From: Candidatus Kapaibacterium sp. | GTDB taxonomy: Bacteria; Bacteroidota; Ignavibacteria; Kapaibacteriales; Kapaibacteriaceae | Assembly: GCA_030833725.1 (NCBI GenBank) | Contig: JAURGP010000001.1 | Span: forward strand, 1-44,079 | Direction: 5' to 3' | Length of the DNA stretch: 44,079 nucleotides | Shown here: positions 9,384 to 18,170 of the stretch, piece after piece | Numbering within the stretch: the first letter of the stretch is position 1 | Layout: the number at the start of each line of letters is the position of its first letter | The notes under the pieces: generated by a model | Seen by the model: the letters and a program-made list of their open reading frames with translations, nothing else | Databases searched by the model: none | Told to the model about the DNA's origin: nothing | Made by a program: the position numbers and the translations under genes

Positions 9384-9440
9384 TCAGTGCAGGCATGTTG
9401 GCAACGTCCAACCGGCCTGCACTGACCCCGACATGCGGGG
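9384..9440 (-). promoter_or_regulatory. Two adjacent intercistronic hairpins between atpE and atpF
   Basis: A perfect 11-bp inverted repeat (arms 9384-9394 and 9415-9425) encloses a second 5-bp inverted repeat (GTTGG 9397-9401, CCAAC 9408-9412) with a 6-nt loop. Together they form a 42-nt stem-loop with one 2x2 internal loop. Directly next to it, CCCCG/CGGGG (9426-9430, 9436-9440) forms another short hairpin. In the mRNA they begin 25 nt after the atpE stop and end 38 nt before atpF. No T-tract follows, so an RNA stability, processing or partial attenuation element fits better than a full terminator. Confidence 0.7.
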
Positions 9441-9464
9441 ACAGCGAAGAAGCAGTGCTTCAGA

Positions 9465-9704
9465 TTACTTCACAGCCAGGAGAATACAGATTACACCGGC
9501 CAGAAGGGCAACACCCTCGATCAGAGCGGCGCCGATAATCATCGTGGTACGGATATCGCCAGCATTTTCTGGCTGACGGCTGCTTGCTTCAAGAGCAGCA
9601 GCGGCAAGGCGACCGATACCGGTACCTACGCCGAATACAGTGATACCTACACCAAGGCCGGCTGACAGGTAGGCAAATGCGGTTGAGAGTGCTGCGGTTT
9701 CCAT
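9465..9704 (-). CDS. atpE: ATP synthase F0 subunit c
   Basis: This 79-aa double-helix hairpin protein has helix 1 rich in Gly (GLGVGITVFGVGTGIG), the polar loop RQPE at 43-46, and helix 2 with the ion-carrying carboxylate E63 in ALIEGVALLAG. The residues after E63 (Gly-Val) do not resemble the Glu-Ser-Thr pattern of Na+-binding rings, so proton coupling is inferred. The start is the ATG at 9704, preceded by a good GGAG ribosome site; an in-frame start further upstream would add a non-family extension overlapping atpB. A c-ring needs 8-15 copies per enzyme, which fits the hairpins after this gene. Confidence 0.97.
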   Translation of the reverse strand: METAALSTAFAYLSAGLGVGITVFGVGTGIGRLAAAALEASSRQPENAGDIRTTMIIGAALIEGVALLAGVICILLAVK

Positions 9705-9757
9705 TGGAAACTCCTGTTGTGATGATGGATTAGTGATCTGTTGTATCGTTACGTGTA

Positions 9758-9779
9758 CGTGCCAATGAATCGTGCCAAT
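9758..9779. repeat. Short direct repeat after atpB
   Basis: The 9-bp string CGTGCCAAT occurs twice, at 9758-9766 and 9771-9779, with a 4-bp spacer, in the gap between the atpB stop and atpE. Function unknown; it may be a small duplication. Confidence 0.5.
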
Positions 9780-10774
9780 CAATGAGCGTGGGAGTGATGG
9801 TCGTCGGTGGCATGATCGCCCAGTGCCAGACCGACGAACACCGAAGTCAGCATGGAGAAGATGTAGGCCTGCAGGAAGGCAACCAGCAACTCAAGCAGGT
9901 AGATGAATACCGAGAACAGCACGCTCACCGGGGCAACAAACGAGCCCACGAGCGCACCCATGTCCTGCGAGAAGAAGAAGATCAAACCAACAAGCGACAG
10001 CAGTACGATGTGGCCGGCCGTCATGTTGGCGAACAAACGAATCATCAAGGCAAACGGCTTCGTAATCAGCGACACCAATTCAATCGGAATCATGATGGGA
10101 GCAAGGTAGACTGGAGCACCACCGAGGAGGTGATGGAGCCACGCACCAATACCGGCATCCTTGATGGCGATGTAGTTCACCACGCCAAAGGCCGTGATGG
10201 CCAGTGCCATCGTTACGCCCAACGCTCCCGTGGCGGCGTGATTGCCCGGAAGCAAGCCAAACAGGTTCAGAAACAGAATGAAGAAGAAGAGCGACATGAT
10301 GTAGGGCATCAGGCGGTTCGTTCGGGCCGGTGTGCCTACGTTGGGTCCAACGATCTCGTCGCGGATGTAGAGGACCACACTCTCCAGAACGTTCTGGATT
10401 CCGCGCGGTGCTGCCAATGGCTGCTTCTTGTACCGACGGCCTGCTACCGAGAATAACAGAATCACCACGGCCATGGCAATCCACTCGTACACCACGAAGT
10501 TGGTCACGGAGAGATCCCAAGCAGGATGCTCGCCGGTTTCCGTGCGGACGGGGTGTCCTTCATGCATCGTAAACACGCCGGCTTCCTCCATGGCATGTTC
10601 GTTGGCGTACACATGGAAGCCATTGTCGACCAGGATCACCGGAAGAACCGGCAGATGCTGGAAGAACATGTTCAGTTCGTGATGGTCGCCCAGCTCGCCC
10701 ATCAGCTCGGTGAAGACGGATTTCTCCTCCGCTGCTACTGGCGACTCTACAAGTTGTTGTTGTTCGTTGTTCAT
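9779..10774 (-). CDS. atpB: ATP synthase F0 subunit a
   Basis: The 331-aa membrane protein contains the essential stator arginine R246 in LMIRLFANMTAGH and the conserved LLELLVAFLQAYIFSMLTSVFV helix near the end. This subunit forms the proton half-channels against the c-ring. The N-terminal ~95 residues before the first membrane helix are longer than in E. coli and contain an acidic/His stretch. The C-terminus is His-rich (last ~13 residues). The ATG at 10774 overlaps the stop of the upstream small membrane protein gene as ATGA, so its translation is likely coupled to that gene. Confidence 0.96.
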   Translation of the reverse strand: MNNEQQQLVESPVAAEEKSVFTELMGELGDHHELNMFFQHLPVLPVILVDNGFHVYANEHAMEEAGVFTMHEGHPVRTETGEHPAWDLSVTNFVVYEWIAMAVVILLFSVAGRRYKKQPLAAPRGIQNVLESVVLYIRDEIVGPNVGTPARTNRLMPYIMSLFFFILFLNLFGLLPGNHAATGALGVTMALAITAFGVVNYIAIKDAGIGAWLHHLLGGAPVYLAPIMIPIELVSLITKPFALMIRLFANMTAGHIVLLSLVGLIFFFSQDMGALVGSFVAPVSVLFSVFIYLLELLVAFLQAYIFSMLTSVFVGLALGDHATDDHHSHAH

Positions 10775-11157
10775 GCCGAGGCTACTGTTCCTGCGATTCG
10801 ATCAGATGTCAGTCGAGCGTTTTTTTTTAGGAGGTCCGACACTGGACGGCGCACCTGTCGCTTGCTGAGCTCGTACGAGCGATGAAAAAAAAGGATCTCT
10901 CCCATCAACATCACAAAACACACCACGGCAAACGTAAGGCTAAACACCACCTGGTGCATCCTGGCAATACTCAAACAGTACCAAGCTGCTGTTACCACGG
11001 CGATACCCCGAACGGCCATGCTTCCAAAAACAACGGCAAGGAACGCGTTCAGCTCCTTACCGAATGCCCTTTTGGTAACCACGTAGCCCAGCGCTGTATT
11101 CACGGCGCAAATGGCTATGGCTGTTACCGCACCAACCCATGGACTTGCAACGTCCAT
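10771..11157 (-). CDS. Small membrane protein of the ATP synthase operon (AtpI-like position)
   Basis: The 128-aa protein has four predicted membrane helices (about residues 7-27, 37-57, 68-85 and 88-90 onward to the HRS motif) and a basic C-terminal tail. Its position between atpZ and atpB is where the assembly factor AtpI/subunit I normally lies, but the sequence is too diverged for a firm family call. Two long homopolymers, T8 (coding strand, bases 10892-10885) and A9 (coding strand, 10828-10820), interrupt it. A slip of one base at A9 would end translation at 10802-10804 or 10809-10811, before the ATGA overlap with atpB. Confidence 0.75.
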   Translation of the reverse strand: MDVASPWVGAVTAIAICAVNTALGYVVTKRAFGKELNAFLAVVFGSMAVRGIAVVTAAWYCLSIARMHQVVFSLTFAVVCFVMLMGEILFFHRSYELSKRQVRRPVSDLLKKNARLTSDRIAGTVASA

Positions 11158-11177
11158 CTCAGCTTCTTCCCTCGTGC

Positions 11178-11456
11178 CTACTCGGCGTTGTTGTTCCTAC
11201 TGCCTGTTCCTACTGCCTGTTCCCGCCGTCCTGTTTCCTGATCCCGCGCCAGCAAACGCTGCACGTTCTTCAGGAACTGATAAAAGCCTGCCACACTCCC
11301 AAGGGTGAGTCCCCCGATCAGCCCCCACGGGTCGGAACCCGCGTAGCGATCAACAAACCACCCAAGAGCTCCCATCACAACAACCGATGCTGCCAGCTGC
11401 GTCCCCAGCACAAGGTAGGGGGCTAGGCTCTGCATTACCGTCGATGGTGGAGGCAT
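11178..11456 (-). CDS. atpZ: AtpZ/AtpI-family F0F1 assembly protein
   Basis: The 92-aa protein has two hydrophobic helices (residues ~10-33 and ~44-62) with the family pattern LGTQLAASVV...LGWFVDRYAGSDPWGLIGGLTLGSVAGFYQFLK, as in AtpZ proteins, which lie at the head of atp operons and are linked to Mg2+/Ca2+ uptake and F0 assembly. An alternative start is the ATG at 11435 (MQSLAPYL). The C-terminal tail is low complexity because it is encoded by a 13-bp tandem repeat. First gene of the atp operon, directly behind a good promoter match. Confidence 0.85.
   Translation of the reverse strand: MPPPSTVMQSLAPYLVLGTQLAASVVVMGALGWFVDRYAGSDPWGLIGGLTLGSVAGFYQFLKNVQRLLARDQETGRREQAVGTGSRNNNAE
11193..11223. 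repeat. 13-bp tandem repeat in the 3' end of atpZ
   Basis: The unit GTTCCTACTGCCT occurs twice in perfect tandem plus five further bases (11193-11205, 11206-11218, 11219-11223). A degenerate relative may precede it on the coding strand. The unit is not a multiple of three, so gain or loss of one copy would change the frame of the last residues of AtpZ. Confidence 0.8.
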
Positions 11457-11470
11457 GGCAAGGCCAATAC

Positions 11471-11513
11471 AATTTCGCGCGCAAAATTAGCCGTGAACTG
11501 GCTAAAAACCCAA
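11471..11513 (-). promoter_or_regulatory. Promoter of the ATP synthase operon with overlapping palindrome
   Basis: On the minus strand a TTG (11513-11511) is followed after 21 nt by TAATTTTG (11489-11482), a full match to the Bacteroidota -33/-7 pattern TTG-N~20-TAnnTTTG. Transcription would start near 11476, about 20 nt before the atpZ ATG. The -7 box overlaps an 18-bp imperfect palindrome, AATTTCGCGCGCAAAATT (11471-11488, one mismatched pair), which could bind a regulator. The upstream element lies in the last codons of the preceding gene. Confidence 0.6.
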
Positions 11514-12836
11514 TTCACGAAGACTGGTCAGAACGTCATCGGCAAAAATGTTTGTGGTTTGACCATACCACATGGCCGCAGGCACAAAACACAGCGAACC
11601 GTAGGTTGACGGATTGAGTGGTTCAATTGCACTCGAGGCCACCATCGTCACCTCATCAGCCCGAAAATCATTGTCGACGTCGTACAGAGCAATCGTGCAG
11701 CCAATCTCCGAGAGCTGTTCGTCGCGCACCGGCGGACGGTTATAGCCAAGCAAGGCAAAGGGGATCCGCAGCTTTACGATGTAGCCGTCCGAGCGTTGCG
11801 ACGTCACCACGCGCACCTGGGAGGCGGTCTCGTCCTGCTCTGGGGTCAGTTCGTCTGTTGTGCGCACCTTCACCGTGGGGCGTATGTCCTGAAAGTCGCC
11901 GATTTTCACCGCGAAGGCGTACAGGCCCGAATCAGCCTCGGACCGCACGTTCAGTGTACGCCCCGTGACCTTGGATAGGTAGCGACTGGACGACTCCGTA
12001 CCCGGAGGCGCCACGTCCAGCCATAGCTCGAGGCGATCTGATGGGCAGGTATCGCACCACCCGGTCACCACGTGGGAGTCCTGCACAGCCACACGTACGT
12101 ACAGATACTGCTCATCGTACACGAGGCGGGCGCGAAACGAGGCATCCCCTGCACCCGACCACCAGAAGGTTCCACGACGCACATGGTCGATAGTACCCAC
12201 GGTGGCTTCGGAAACAATACCTGCAAACACCTGCCTGCCACGCTCGTAACATGGGATGGTGATGAACGATGTCTGGAAGGACGGTTTCGCTTGGAGCAGG
12301 TATCGGTCGCTCGTTTCGAGGGTCTGGTAGTTCCGGTATGATTCATGGGCGAAGCCCTGCACGGTATTGCTCACGAAGCGATCAACCATCACCACACTAC
12401 CACCTACATAGCGATAGCCCGTCATGATCCAGTCCTCTTCCTTCCGCTTCTGGGCCACGTAACAGATGGTGTTCTTGATCACCACGCCCACTTCCAGAGG
12501 TAGGGATACGTACGGAACACGATACGTCGCAACGTTTTCCAGAAAGCCATCAACATCGGCAAACAGGTACACCACGCACTCCTTGCGGCGGGTCCCGAGC
12601 ACGTTGATGGAAAAGGCTACATCAAGATTACCATCACCGGTAAAATCTCCCGCATCCCAGCCCCAGATCCGATACTCTGACCCCTTGGGCATGGCCTCCT
12701 GAAGATCATCAATCAACTCGTCGGCAAAGTAGGGGGCTAACCGCGCCCGAAGTTCGGAGAACGGCACGCCTGACTGTGCCACTGCAGAAGCAGAGGCAAC
12801 AGCGAGTACAACACCGGCGAGAAGCAACAGTCGCAT
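11502..12836 (-). CDS. Secreted CBM9/DOMON-like protein
   Basis: The 444-aa protein starts with a clear signal peptide (MRLLLLAGVVLAVASASAVAQ). Early in the mature part, DAGDFTGDGNLDVAFS is a calcium-loop motif of the FG-GAP/dockerin kind. The second half (about residues 215-400) has the layout of family-9 carbohydrate-binding or DOMON-like beta-sandwich domains (FRARLVYDEQYLYVRVAVQDSHV, DRLELWLDV, GYIVKLRIPFALLG). Such domains bind sugars or redox cofactors; the ligand cannot be read from sequence. No T9SS tail is seen. It is 12 bp after the PfkB kinase gene and ends the clpC operon. Confidence 0.7.
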   Translation of the reverse strand: MRLLLLAGVVLAVASASAVAQSGVPFSELRARLAPYFADELIDDLQEAMPKGSEYRIWGWDAGDFTGDGNLDVAFSINVLGTRRKECVVYLFADVDGFLENVATYRVPYVSLPLEVGVVIKNTICYVAQKRKEEDWIMTGYRYVGGSVVMVDRFVSNTVQGFAHESYRNYQTLETSDRYLLQAKPSFQTSFITIPCYERGRQVFAGIVSEATVGTIDHVRRGTFWWSGAGDASFRARLVYDEQYLYVRVAVQDSHVVTGWCDTCPSDRLELWLDVAPPGTESSSRYLSKVTGRTLNVRSEADSGLYAFAVKIGDFQDIRPTVKVRTTDELTPEQDETASQVRVVTSQRSDGYIVKLRIPFALLGYNRPPVRDEQLSEIGCTIALYDVDNDFRADEVTMVASSAIEPLNPSTYGSLCFVPAAMWYGQTTNIFADDVLTSLRELGF

Positions 12837-12848
12837 AGAACTGCGAAT

Positions 12849-13832
12849 CTACGGCAGGACGGAGTCACGCACACTGATGTGATTCGTCTTGAGCCGCGCA
12901 CCGTACTGGGCTACCACCTGGGCAGCAGCGTAGGAGGCCAGCCGGCCGGCATGCTCGGGATGGTGGCGATGGATCACACCGTACAGGAAGGCCCCGGCAA
13001 ACATGTCGCCGGCGCCTGTAGCATCCACAGGAACAATGGGATAGGCAGGAACCTCAACCTCATGCCCGTTCCAGGCGATGTGGGAACCACGGTCGCCCAT
13101 GGTGAGGACCACATTGCGAAACCGGGAGCGGAGAGCCGCGTGAGCGTCATCCAACGACTCCTCCTGCGCAAGCGCCTGTCCCTCCACCTCGTTACAGAAT
13201 ACCAAATCGGTATGCTTCAGAATACTGTTGAGGTGATGGCCGAACACGTCCACCACGAAGCGATCTGAGCAGCTGACGGCGATGTACGTGCCATGCTTGC
13301 GCGCATAGAAGGCGGCACGGTCTACGGCCTCGGCACCAGCGTCGTCGGTAAGCTTGTAGCCCTCGATATACAGCCACTCGGAGGCACGAATCACTTCTTC
13401 GTCTACGTGCCCTGGACCGTAGTTCTGGTTGACTGCCAACGTGGTATTGAGCGTACGTTCGCTATCTGGCGTGATCATCACCACACACGTTCCGGTGGAC
13501 TCCCCTGGAATGGACGACGCCTGGAGGTGGATGCCCAACTCATGAAACTCATCGGCATAGAAGGTGCCGTAAGCATCATTCCCGAGGAGGGAACTAAATG
13601 CCCCCTTCCCCCCAAACTGTGCGAAGGCAATCACAGAGTTTGCCGCCGATCCGCCAGAACTGCGATGGCCATCGCGGTCGGCAAGAGCGGTGAGGAGTTC
13701 GTGCTGACGAGCAGGATCGGTAAGGGTCATTGCTCCCTTGGTTACACCAAAGGACGTCAACTCCTGCTCAGTAACGCGGTATTCTAGATCAACAAGGGCA
13801 TTTCCGATGCCCATCAATTGAAGTTGTTTCAC
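12849..13832 (-). CDS. PfkB-family kinase (adenosine/ribokinase-like)
   Basis: The 327-aa protein shows the ribokinase fold: N-terminal GIGNALVDLEYRV, the substrate loop SSGGSAANSVIAFAQFGGKGAFSSLLGNDAYG, and the signature DATGAGDMFAGAFLYG, whose Asp is the catalytic base and whose GAGD forms the anion hole. Sequence style resembles bacterial adenosine kinase-like proteins more than ribokinase or fructokinase, but the substrate is an inference. It lies 3 bp after ddl in the clpC operon. Confidence 0.88.
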   Translation of the reverse strand: MKQLQLMGIGNALVDLEYRVTEQELTSFGVTKGAMTLTDPARQHELLTALADRDGHRSSGGSAANSVIAFAQFGGKGAFSSLLGNDAYGTFYADEFHELGIHLQASSIPGESTGTCVVMITPDSERTLNTTLAVNQNYGPGHVDEEVIRASEWLYIEGYKLTDDAGAEAVDRAAFYARKHGTYIAVSCSDRFVVDVFGHHLNSILKHTDLVFCNEVEGQALAQEESLDDAHAALRSRFRNVVLTMGDRGSHIAWNGHEVEVPAYPIVPVDATGAGDMFAGAFLYGVIHRHHPEHAGRLASYAAAQVVAQYGARLKTNHISVRDSVLP

Positions 13833-13835
13833 AGA

Positions 13836-14864
13836 TTAGTGCGGTTGTTGGTCGAGAGAACGATGGATGATGTCTTCACAGAGATCGGCAAACCCAATGC
13901 CTACGGCCTTGGCAGCCATCGGGACAAGACTCAGCTCCGTAAAACCGGGAACTGTGTTTACCTCCAAGCAGACGGGTAACTGATCTTCGGTCAGCAGAAA
14001 GTCAACGCGACTATAGGTCGTACAGCCCAAAACACGGTGTGCCGTTACCGCAAGGCTCATCATGTGCTCACGCACATGGTCTTCGAGATCAGCCGGGCAA
14101 TGGTACTCCGTACGACCCTTTGTGTACTTGTTCTGGTAGTCGTACGTACCCTCGTGCGGCACAATCTCGATCACCGGCAGAGCCTCGTCGCCCAGCACAG
14201 CAACCGTAAACTCCCGACCCCGTACGTAGCGCTCCACGATGATGGAGTTCGTGAACCGCGCTGCCTCCTTCACTGCTGCCTGAAGATCGTGCAGATCGCC
14301 GGTTTCGACGATGGTCATGCCAACGGTGGAACCGCCGTCATTCGGCTTGACGACCACCGGGCCCTTGAGCTCCTGCCGGACCTCTTCAAGCAGTTCGAGG
14401 TTGTCGGCGTCGGAACCTTGGAGCGTCACCCAATGCGCCGTGGGAATGGAGCTCACCTGAAACAACATCTTCGCTAGCCCCTTATCCATCGCAATAGCAC
14501 TGGCCGTCATACCGCTTCCGGTGAACCGCAAGCCACGCATGTGGAGGAGAGCCTGCATGTAGCCATCCTCACCATACTGGCCATGGAGGAGGTTGAACAC
14601 GATGTCGACGCCATCCAACTGACCAGAGGCCACGCATTCCATCAGAGCTTCCTTCCGGAAACCTGCCAGCTCCTCCGGAGTCACGGCTGCGTTCGTTGCG
14701 GCATCCAGATCGGCATCCGATAGTGCAGCATGTGCACCACGGGCGGGGTCGAAGGCCTGCACGGTATGCCCACGTTCTCGGAGGGCACGAGTAACGGCTC
14801 GGCCGCTCAACAGAGAGATGTTCCGTTCGGAACTAATTCCGCCCATCAGTACGGCGATGTTCAT
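13836..14864 (-). CDS. ddl: D-alanine--D-alanine ligase
   Basis: The 342-aa ATP-grasp enzyme begins MNIAVLMGGISSERNISLLSG. It contains FNLLHGQYGEDGYMQALL, the GSGMTASAIAMDKG Ddl signature, VVKPNDGGSTVGM and, near the end, CLEVNTVPGFTELSLVPMAA. It joins two D-Ala residues for the peptidoglycan precursor in the cytoplasm. The ATG at 14864 is chosen: it matches the family start and forms an ATGA overlap with the preceding glycosylase gene; a longer in-frame version would add 19 unrelated residues. Confidence 0.96.
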   Translation of the reverse strand: MNIAVLMGGISSERNISLLSGRAVTRALRERGHTVQAFDPARGAHAALSDADLDAATNAAVTPEELAGFRKEALMECVASGQLDGVDIVFNLLHGQYGEDGYMQALLHMRGLRFTGSGMTASAIAMDKGLAKMLFQVSSIPTAHWVTLQGSDADNLELLEEVRQELKGPVVVKPNDGGSTVGMTIVETGDLHDLQAAVKEAARFTNSIIVERYVRGREFTVAVLGDEALPVIEIVPHEGTYDYQNKYTKGRTEYHCPADLEDHVREHMMSLAVTAHRVLGCTTYSRVDFLLTEDQLPVCLEVNTVPGFTELSLVPMAAKAVGIGFADLCEDIIHRSLDQQPH

Positions 14865-15586
14865 GGGGTGTGCAGTAAACGAGCTAACTGCTGCACATCC
14901 TCCCATGTGGCCTTCTTCCACTCAGGATTGCGCAACAGCGCTGCGGGGTGATAGGTAACAACCATGGGAATCCCCTGGTAGTCGTGAATGGAACCACGCA
15001 GGGATGTCATGGACTCTTTGTTTTTCAGGAGCGTGTTGGCTGCCGTAAGACCGAGTGCCAGAATGTAGCGGGGCTTTACCAACTCGATCTGCTTCCACAG
15101 ATATGGCTCGCAGGAGTCGGTCTCTGAGGCAAGGGGCTTCCGGTTACTCGGCGGTCGGCATTTCAGGATGTTGCAGATGTAGACGTCGTCGCGCTGGATC
15201 TCGATGGCCTCGAGAATCTTGGTGAGGAGTTGTCCGGCCCGTCCCACAAACGGCAGACCTTGGGCATCCTCATCTGCACCTGGTGCCTCGCCTACGATCA
15301 TCAGATCGGCATTGGGGTTGCCGGTGCCAAACACAAAGTTGGTCCGCGTGCCCCCGAGGGGACAGTCCATGCAGCTACAGATGCGTGCGTGCAAGTCCTC
15401 CAGCGTAGTCGACTCAGACCACGCGACGCTCACGTGTTGGGGCACAATCTCCTCCTGCTCCTCCAGAGCTGGAATACTGGCATGTGCGTCATCTTCAATG
15501 ACACGGGAGCGGTCGACATACGTAACGTTGCCGAACAGCTCCCGTTGTTGTTTCAGATAGCGCAGAATGTCGGAATGAAGTGTCAC
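14861..15586 (-). CDS. Uracil-DNA glycosylase, family 4 (iron-sulfur)
   Basis: The 241-aa protein has the family-4 UDG layout: cysteines C72 and C75 before LGGTR, and C143 and C159 further on, fitting the four ligands of the 4Fe-4S cluster. Motif 1 is GEAPGADEDAQGLPFVGRAGQLL and the active-site motif is TYHPAALLR. It removes uracil arising from cytosine deamination. About 60 N-terminal residues before the first Cys are extra relative to the shortest family members. It overlaps clpC by 4 bp at its start and ddl by 4 bp at its end (both ATGA). Confidence 0.93.
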   Translation of the reverse strand: MTLHSDILRYLKQQRELFGNVTYVDRSRVIEDDAHASIPALEEQEEIVPQHVSVAWSESTTLEDLHARICSCMDCPLGGTRTNFVFGTGNPNADLMIVGEAPGADEDAQGLPFVGRAGQLLTKILEAIEIQRDDVYICNILKCRPPSNRKPLASETDSCEPYLWKQIELVKPRYILALGLTAANTLLKNKESMTSLRGSIHDYQGIPMVVTYHPAALLRNPEWKKATWEDVQQLARLLHTP

Positions 15587-18111
15587 TCTTCGTGTGTTTC
15601 AGCTTCTTCTGGTTCTTCCTCGCCGGGATCTACGTTTGAATCAGCCTTGGCCTTACTCAGAGCGAAGGCAATCGTGGCCGACTTCTTGTCCAACTTGCCC
15701 TTGATCACGGATCCCTCCGGATAGCCGCCCTTTAGCATCTCCTCGGCTAATGGATCCTCGACGAATCTCTGGAGGGTTCTACGCAGCGGTCGTGCACCGT
15801 ACTTCTCGTCAAAGCCGTGCTCTGCCAGAAACTCCTTGGCTGTTTTCGAGAGGTCCAGACTGATGCCGCGCTCGGTAAGTCGCTTGGTCAGGTCTTTCAG
15901 CTGCAGATCGATGATCTCTACCATGTGCTCCTTTTTGAGCGTCCGGAAGATCACGTACTCATCGATCCGATTGAGAAACTCTGGATTGAACAGGCGCTTC
16001 ATCGTTTCTTCCACCGTCTGCTTCATATTCTCGTAGGCATCGCCAGATTCATCGGTTGTGAAACCGATCTTTCCTCCGGCCTTGACGTCGCGCATGCCAA
16101 CGTTGGAAGTCATGATGATGATCGTGTTCTTGAAGTCGACGCGTCGGCCAAGACCGTCCGTGAGCTGTCCATCATCAAACACTTGCAGCAGGATGTTGAA
16201 GACGTCCGGATGTGCCTTTTCGATCTCATCCAGCAGCACGATCGAGTACGGCTTGCGTCGCACCTTCTCCGTGAGCTGTCCACCCTCTTCGTAGCCAACA
16301 TAACCTGGAGGCGCACCCACGAGTCTCGACACGGAAAACTTCTCCATGTACTCACTCATGTCGATGCGAATCAGAGCGTCTTCAGAGTCGAACATGTAGC
16401 GGGCCAGTGCTTTGGCCAACTCCGTCTTTCCCACGCCAGTAGGTCCAAGGAACATGAACGAACCGATGGGTCTGCTGGGGTCCTTCAATCCAGCACGTGC
16501 ACGACGAATGGCCTTTGCAAGGTGCTCGACGGCTTCTTCCTGGCCAATCACCTGCCTCTTGAGCTCAGCCGCCATCTGGAGCAGCTTATGCGACTCACTC
16601 TCGGCAATCCGGTTCACCGGGATACCGGTCATCATGGCAATAACGTCGGCAATGTCGTCCTCGGAAACCTCGTGCACAATATCCTGCGCCGACTGTTCCC
16701 AGTTCTCCTTTGCTGACTCAAGCTCCGCCTGATACTTCTTCTCAAGGTCGCGCAGACGGGCTGCCTCTTCGAAATTCTGAGCCTTTACGACCTGGTTCTT
16801 CTCGACGCGCACGTCTTCGATTTTGGCTTCGAGGTCCAGGACTTCTTGTGGAACGTTGATGTGGGACAGGTGGACGCGTGCACCGGCCTCGTCCATCACA
16901 TCTAGGGCTTTGTCCGGCAAGAAGCGGTCGGTGATGTACCGCTCGGCCATATGCACACAGGAGCGAATCGCGTCGTCACTGTAGCGCACCCCGTGGTGCT
17001 TCTCATAACGGTCCGACACGTTTGTGAGAATCTGAATTGCTTCTTCGGTTGAAGGGGGCTCGACGAGAATCTTCTGGAAACGTCGATCCAGTGCCCCATC
17101 TTTTTCGATGAACTGGCGGTACTCATCCAGCGTGGTAGCACCGATGCATTGGATGTCGCCTCGGGCAAGCGCTGGCTTAAACATGTTCGAGGCGTCCAGC
17201 GAACCGGAGGCACCGCCGGCGCCCACAATCGTGTGAAGCTCGTCGATGAACAGGATTACATCCTTGGCCTTCTCCAGTTCGTTCATCACGGCCTTCATGC
17301 GCTCTTCGAACTGACCGCGATACTTCGTTCCGGCAACCAGAGCTGCCAGGTCGAGCGTCACAATCCGCTTCTCAAACAGCACCCGCGAAACCTTGCGATC
17401 AATGATCCTCAGTGCTAAGCCCTCGACGATAGCCGTCTTTCCCACACCTGGCTCACCAATGAGGACGGGATTGTTCTTTTTCCTTCGTGAGAGCACCTGG
17501 GCGACGCGTTCAATCTCCTTTTCACGACCGATGACGGGGTCCAGCTTGCCTTCAGCTGCCAGCTTGGTAAGGTCGCGACCGAAGTTGTCGAGTACCGGTG
17601 TTTTTGCACGTTCCGGTACTGCCTTGCTTTTGGTAGGCGCACCGCGCTCGGCCTTCTGGGCGCTGGTACTTGGCTTTCCACTCAGGTAGGCATCCAGCTC
17701 CTTGCGAACCGTGTCGTAATTCACGGAAAACTGGGCCAGAATCTGCGCTGCGATGTTATCCTCGTCCCGCAGCAGCGAGAGCAGCAAGTGCTCGGTGCCA
17801 ATCACATCCGACTTGTACAGCTTGGCTTCGAGGTACGTGATCTTCAAAACCTTCTCGGCCTGCTTCGTCAGAGGAATGTTACCGATCGTCAGCGGGCCAC
17901 TCATGGCACGCACCGTATCCTCGATCGAGCGCTTGAGCTTACTGAGATCTACCTCCAGGTTTCGGAGGATCTTGATACCAATGCCCTCACCTTCCCTGAT
18001 GATACCCAGCAGAAGATGCTCGGTACCGATGTAGTCATGCCCCAACCGCAGAGCTTCCTCGCGGCTGAGTCTGATGACGTCTTGGACTCGATTTGAAAAG
18101 TTGCCTTCCAT
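15583..18111 (-). CDS. clpC: ATP-dependent Clp protease ATP-binding subunit ClpC
   Basis: The 842-aa AAA+ unfoldase has the ClpC order: two N-terminal Clp-N repeats (about 10-140), AAA-1 with Walker A GEPGVGKT at 219-226, a UVR-type middle segment (about 430-465, [19 protein letters not shown]), and AAA-2 with Walker A GPTGVGKT at 556-563. [11 protein letters not shown] loop carries an IGF tripeptide that would dock ClpP. It unfolds substrates for ClpP in the cytoplasm. It heads a coupled group with the uracil-DNA glycosylase, ddl and a PfkB kinase. The 153-bp upstream gap holds an inverted repeat and a promoter-like box, so stress regulation is plausible. Confidence 0.97.
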   Translation of the reverse strand: MEGNFSNRVQDVIRLSREEALRLGHDYIGTEHLLLGIIREGEGIGIKILRNLEVDLSKLKRSIEDTVRAMSGPLTIGNIPLTKQAEKVLKITYLEAKLYKSDVIGTEHLLLSLLRDEDNIAAQILAQFSVNYDTVRKELDAYLSGKPSTSAQKAERGAPTKSKAVPERAKTPVLDNFGRDLTKLAAEGKLDPVIGREKEIERVAQVLSRRKKNNPVLIGEPGVGKTAIVEGLALRIIDRKVSRVLFEKRIVTLDLAALVAGTKYRGQFEERMKAVMNELEKAKDVILFIDELHTIVGAGGASGSLDASNMFKPALARGDIQCIGATTLDEYRQFIEKDGALDRRFQKILVEPPSTEEAIQILTNVSDRYEKHHGVRYSDDAIRSCVHMAERYITDRFLPDKALDVMDEAGARVHLSHINVPQEVLDLEAKIEDVRVEKNQVVKAQNFEEAARLRDLEKKYQAELESAKENWEQSAQDIVHEVSEDDIADVIAMMTGIPVNRIAESESHKLLQMAAELKRQVIGQEEAVEHLAKAIRRARAGLKDPSRPIGSFMFLGPTGVGKTELAKALARYMFDSEDALIRIDMSEYMEKFSVSRLVGAPPGYVGYEEGGQLTEKVRRKPYSIVLLDEIEKAHPDVFNILLQVFDDGQLTDGLGRRVDFKNTIIIMTSNVGMRDVKAGGKIGFTTDESGDAYENMKQTVEETMKRLFNPEFLNRIDEYVIFRTLKKEHMVEIIDLQLKDLTKRLTERGISLDLSKTAKEFLAEHGFDEKYGARPLRRTLQRFVEDPLAEEMLKGGYPEGSVIKGKLDKKSATIAFALSKAKADSNVDPGEEEPEEAETHEE

Positions 18112-18170
18112 GGCATGGTTCCGGTGAGAGTGAGACAGTGCCAGTAAGACGGTCGTGGTCGCGTTCTGTT

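Noticed and set aside
9782-10456. 224-codon plus-strand open frame
   Set aside because: Antisense shadow of atpB; low-complexity Gln/His/Arg composition typical of a mirrored frame.
15817-16716. 299-codon open frame on the plus strand
   Set aside because: It is fully antisense to clpC, whose protein sequence is strongly conserved there; no family resemblance or ribosome site.
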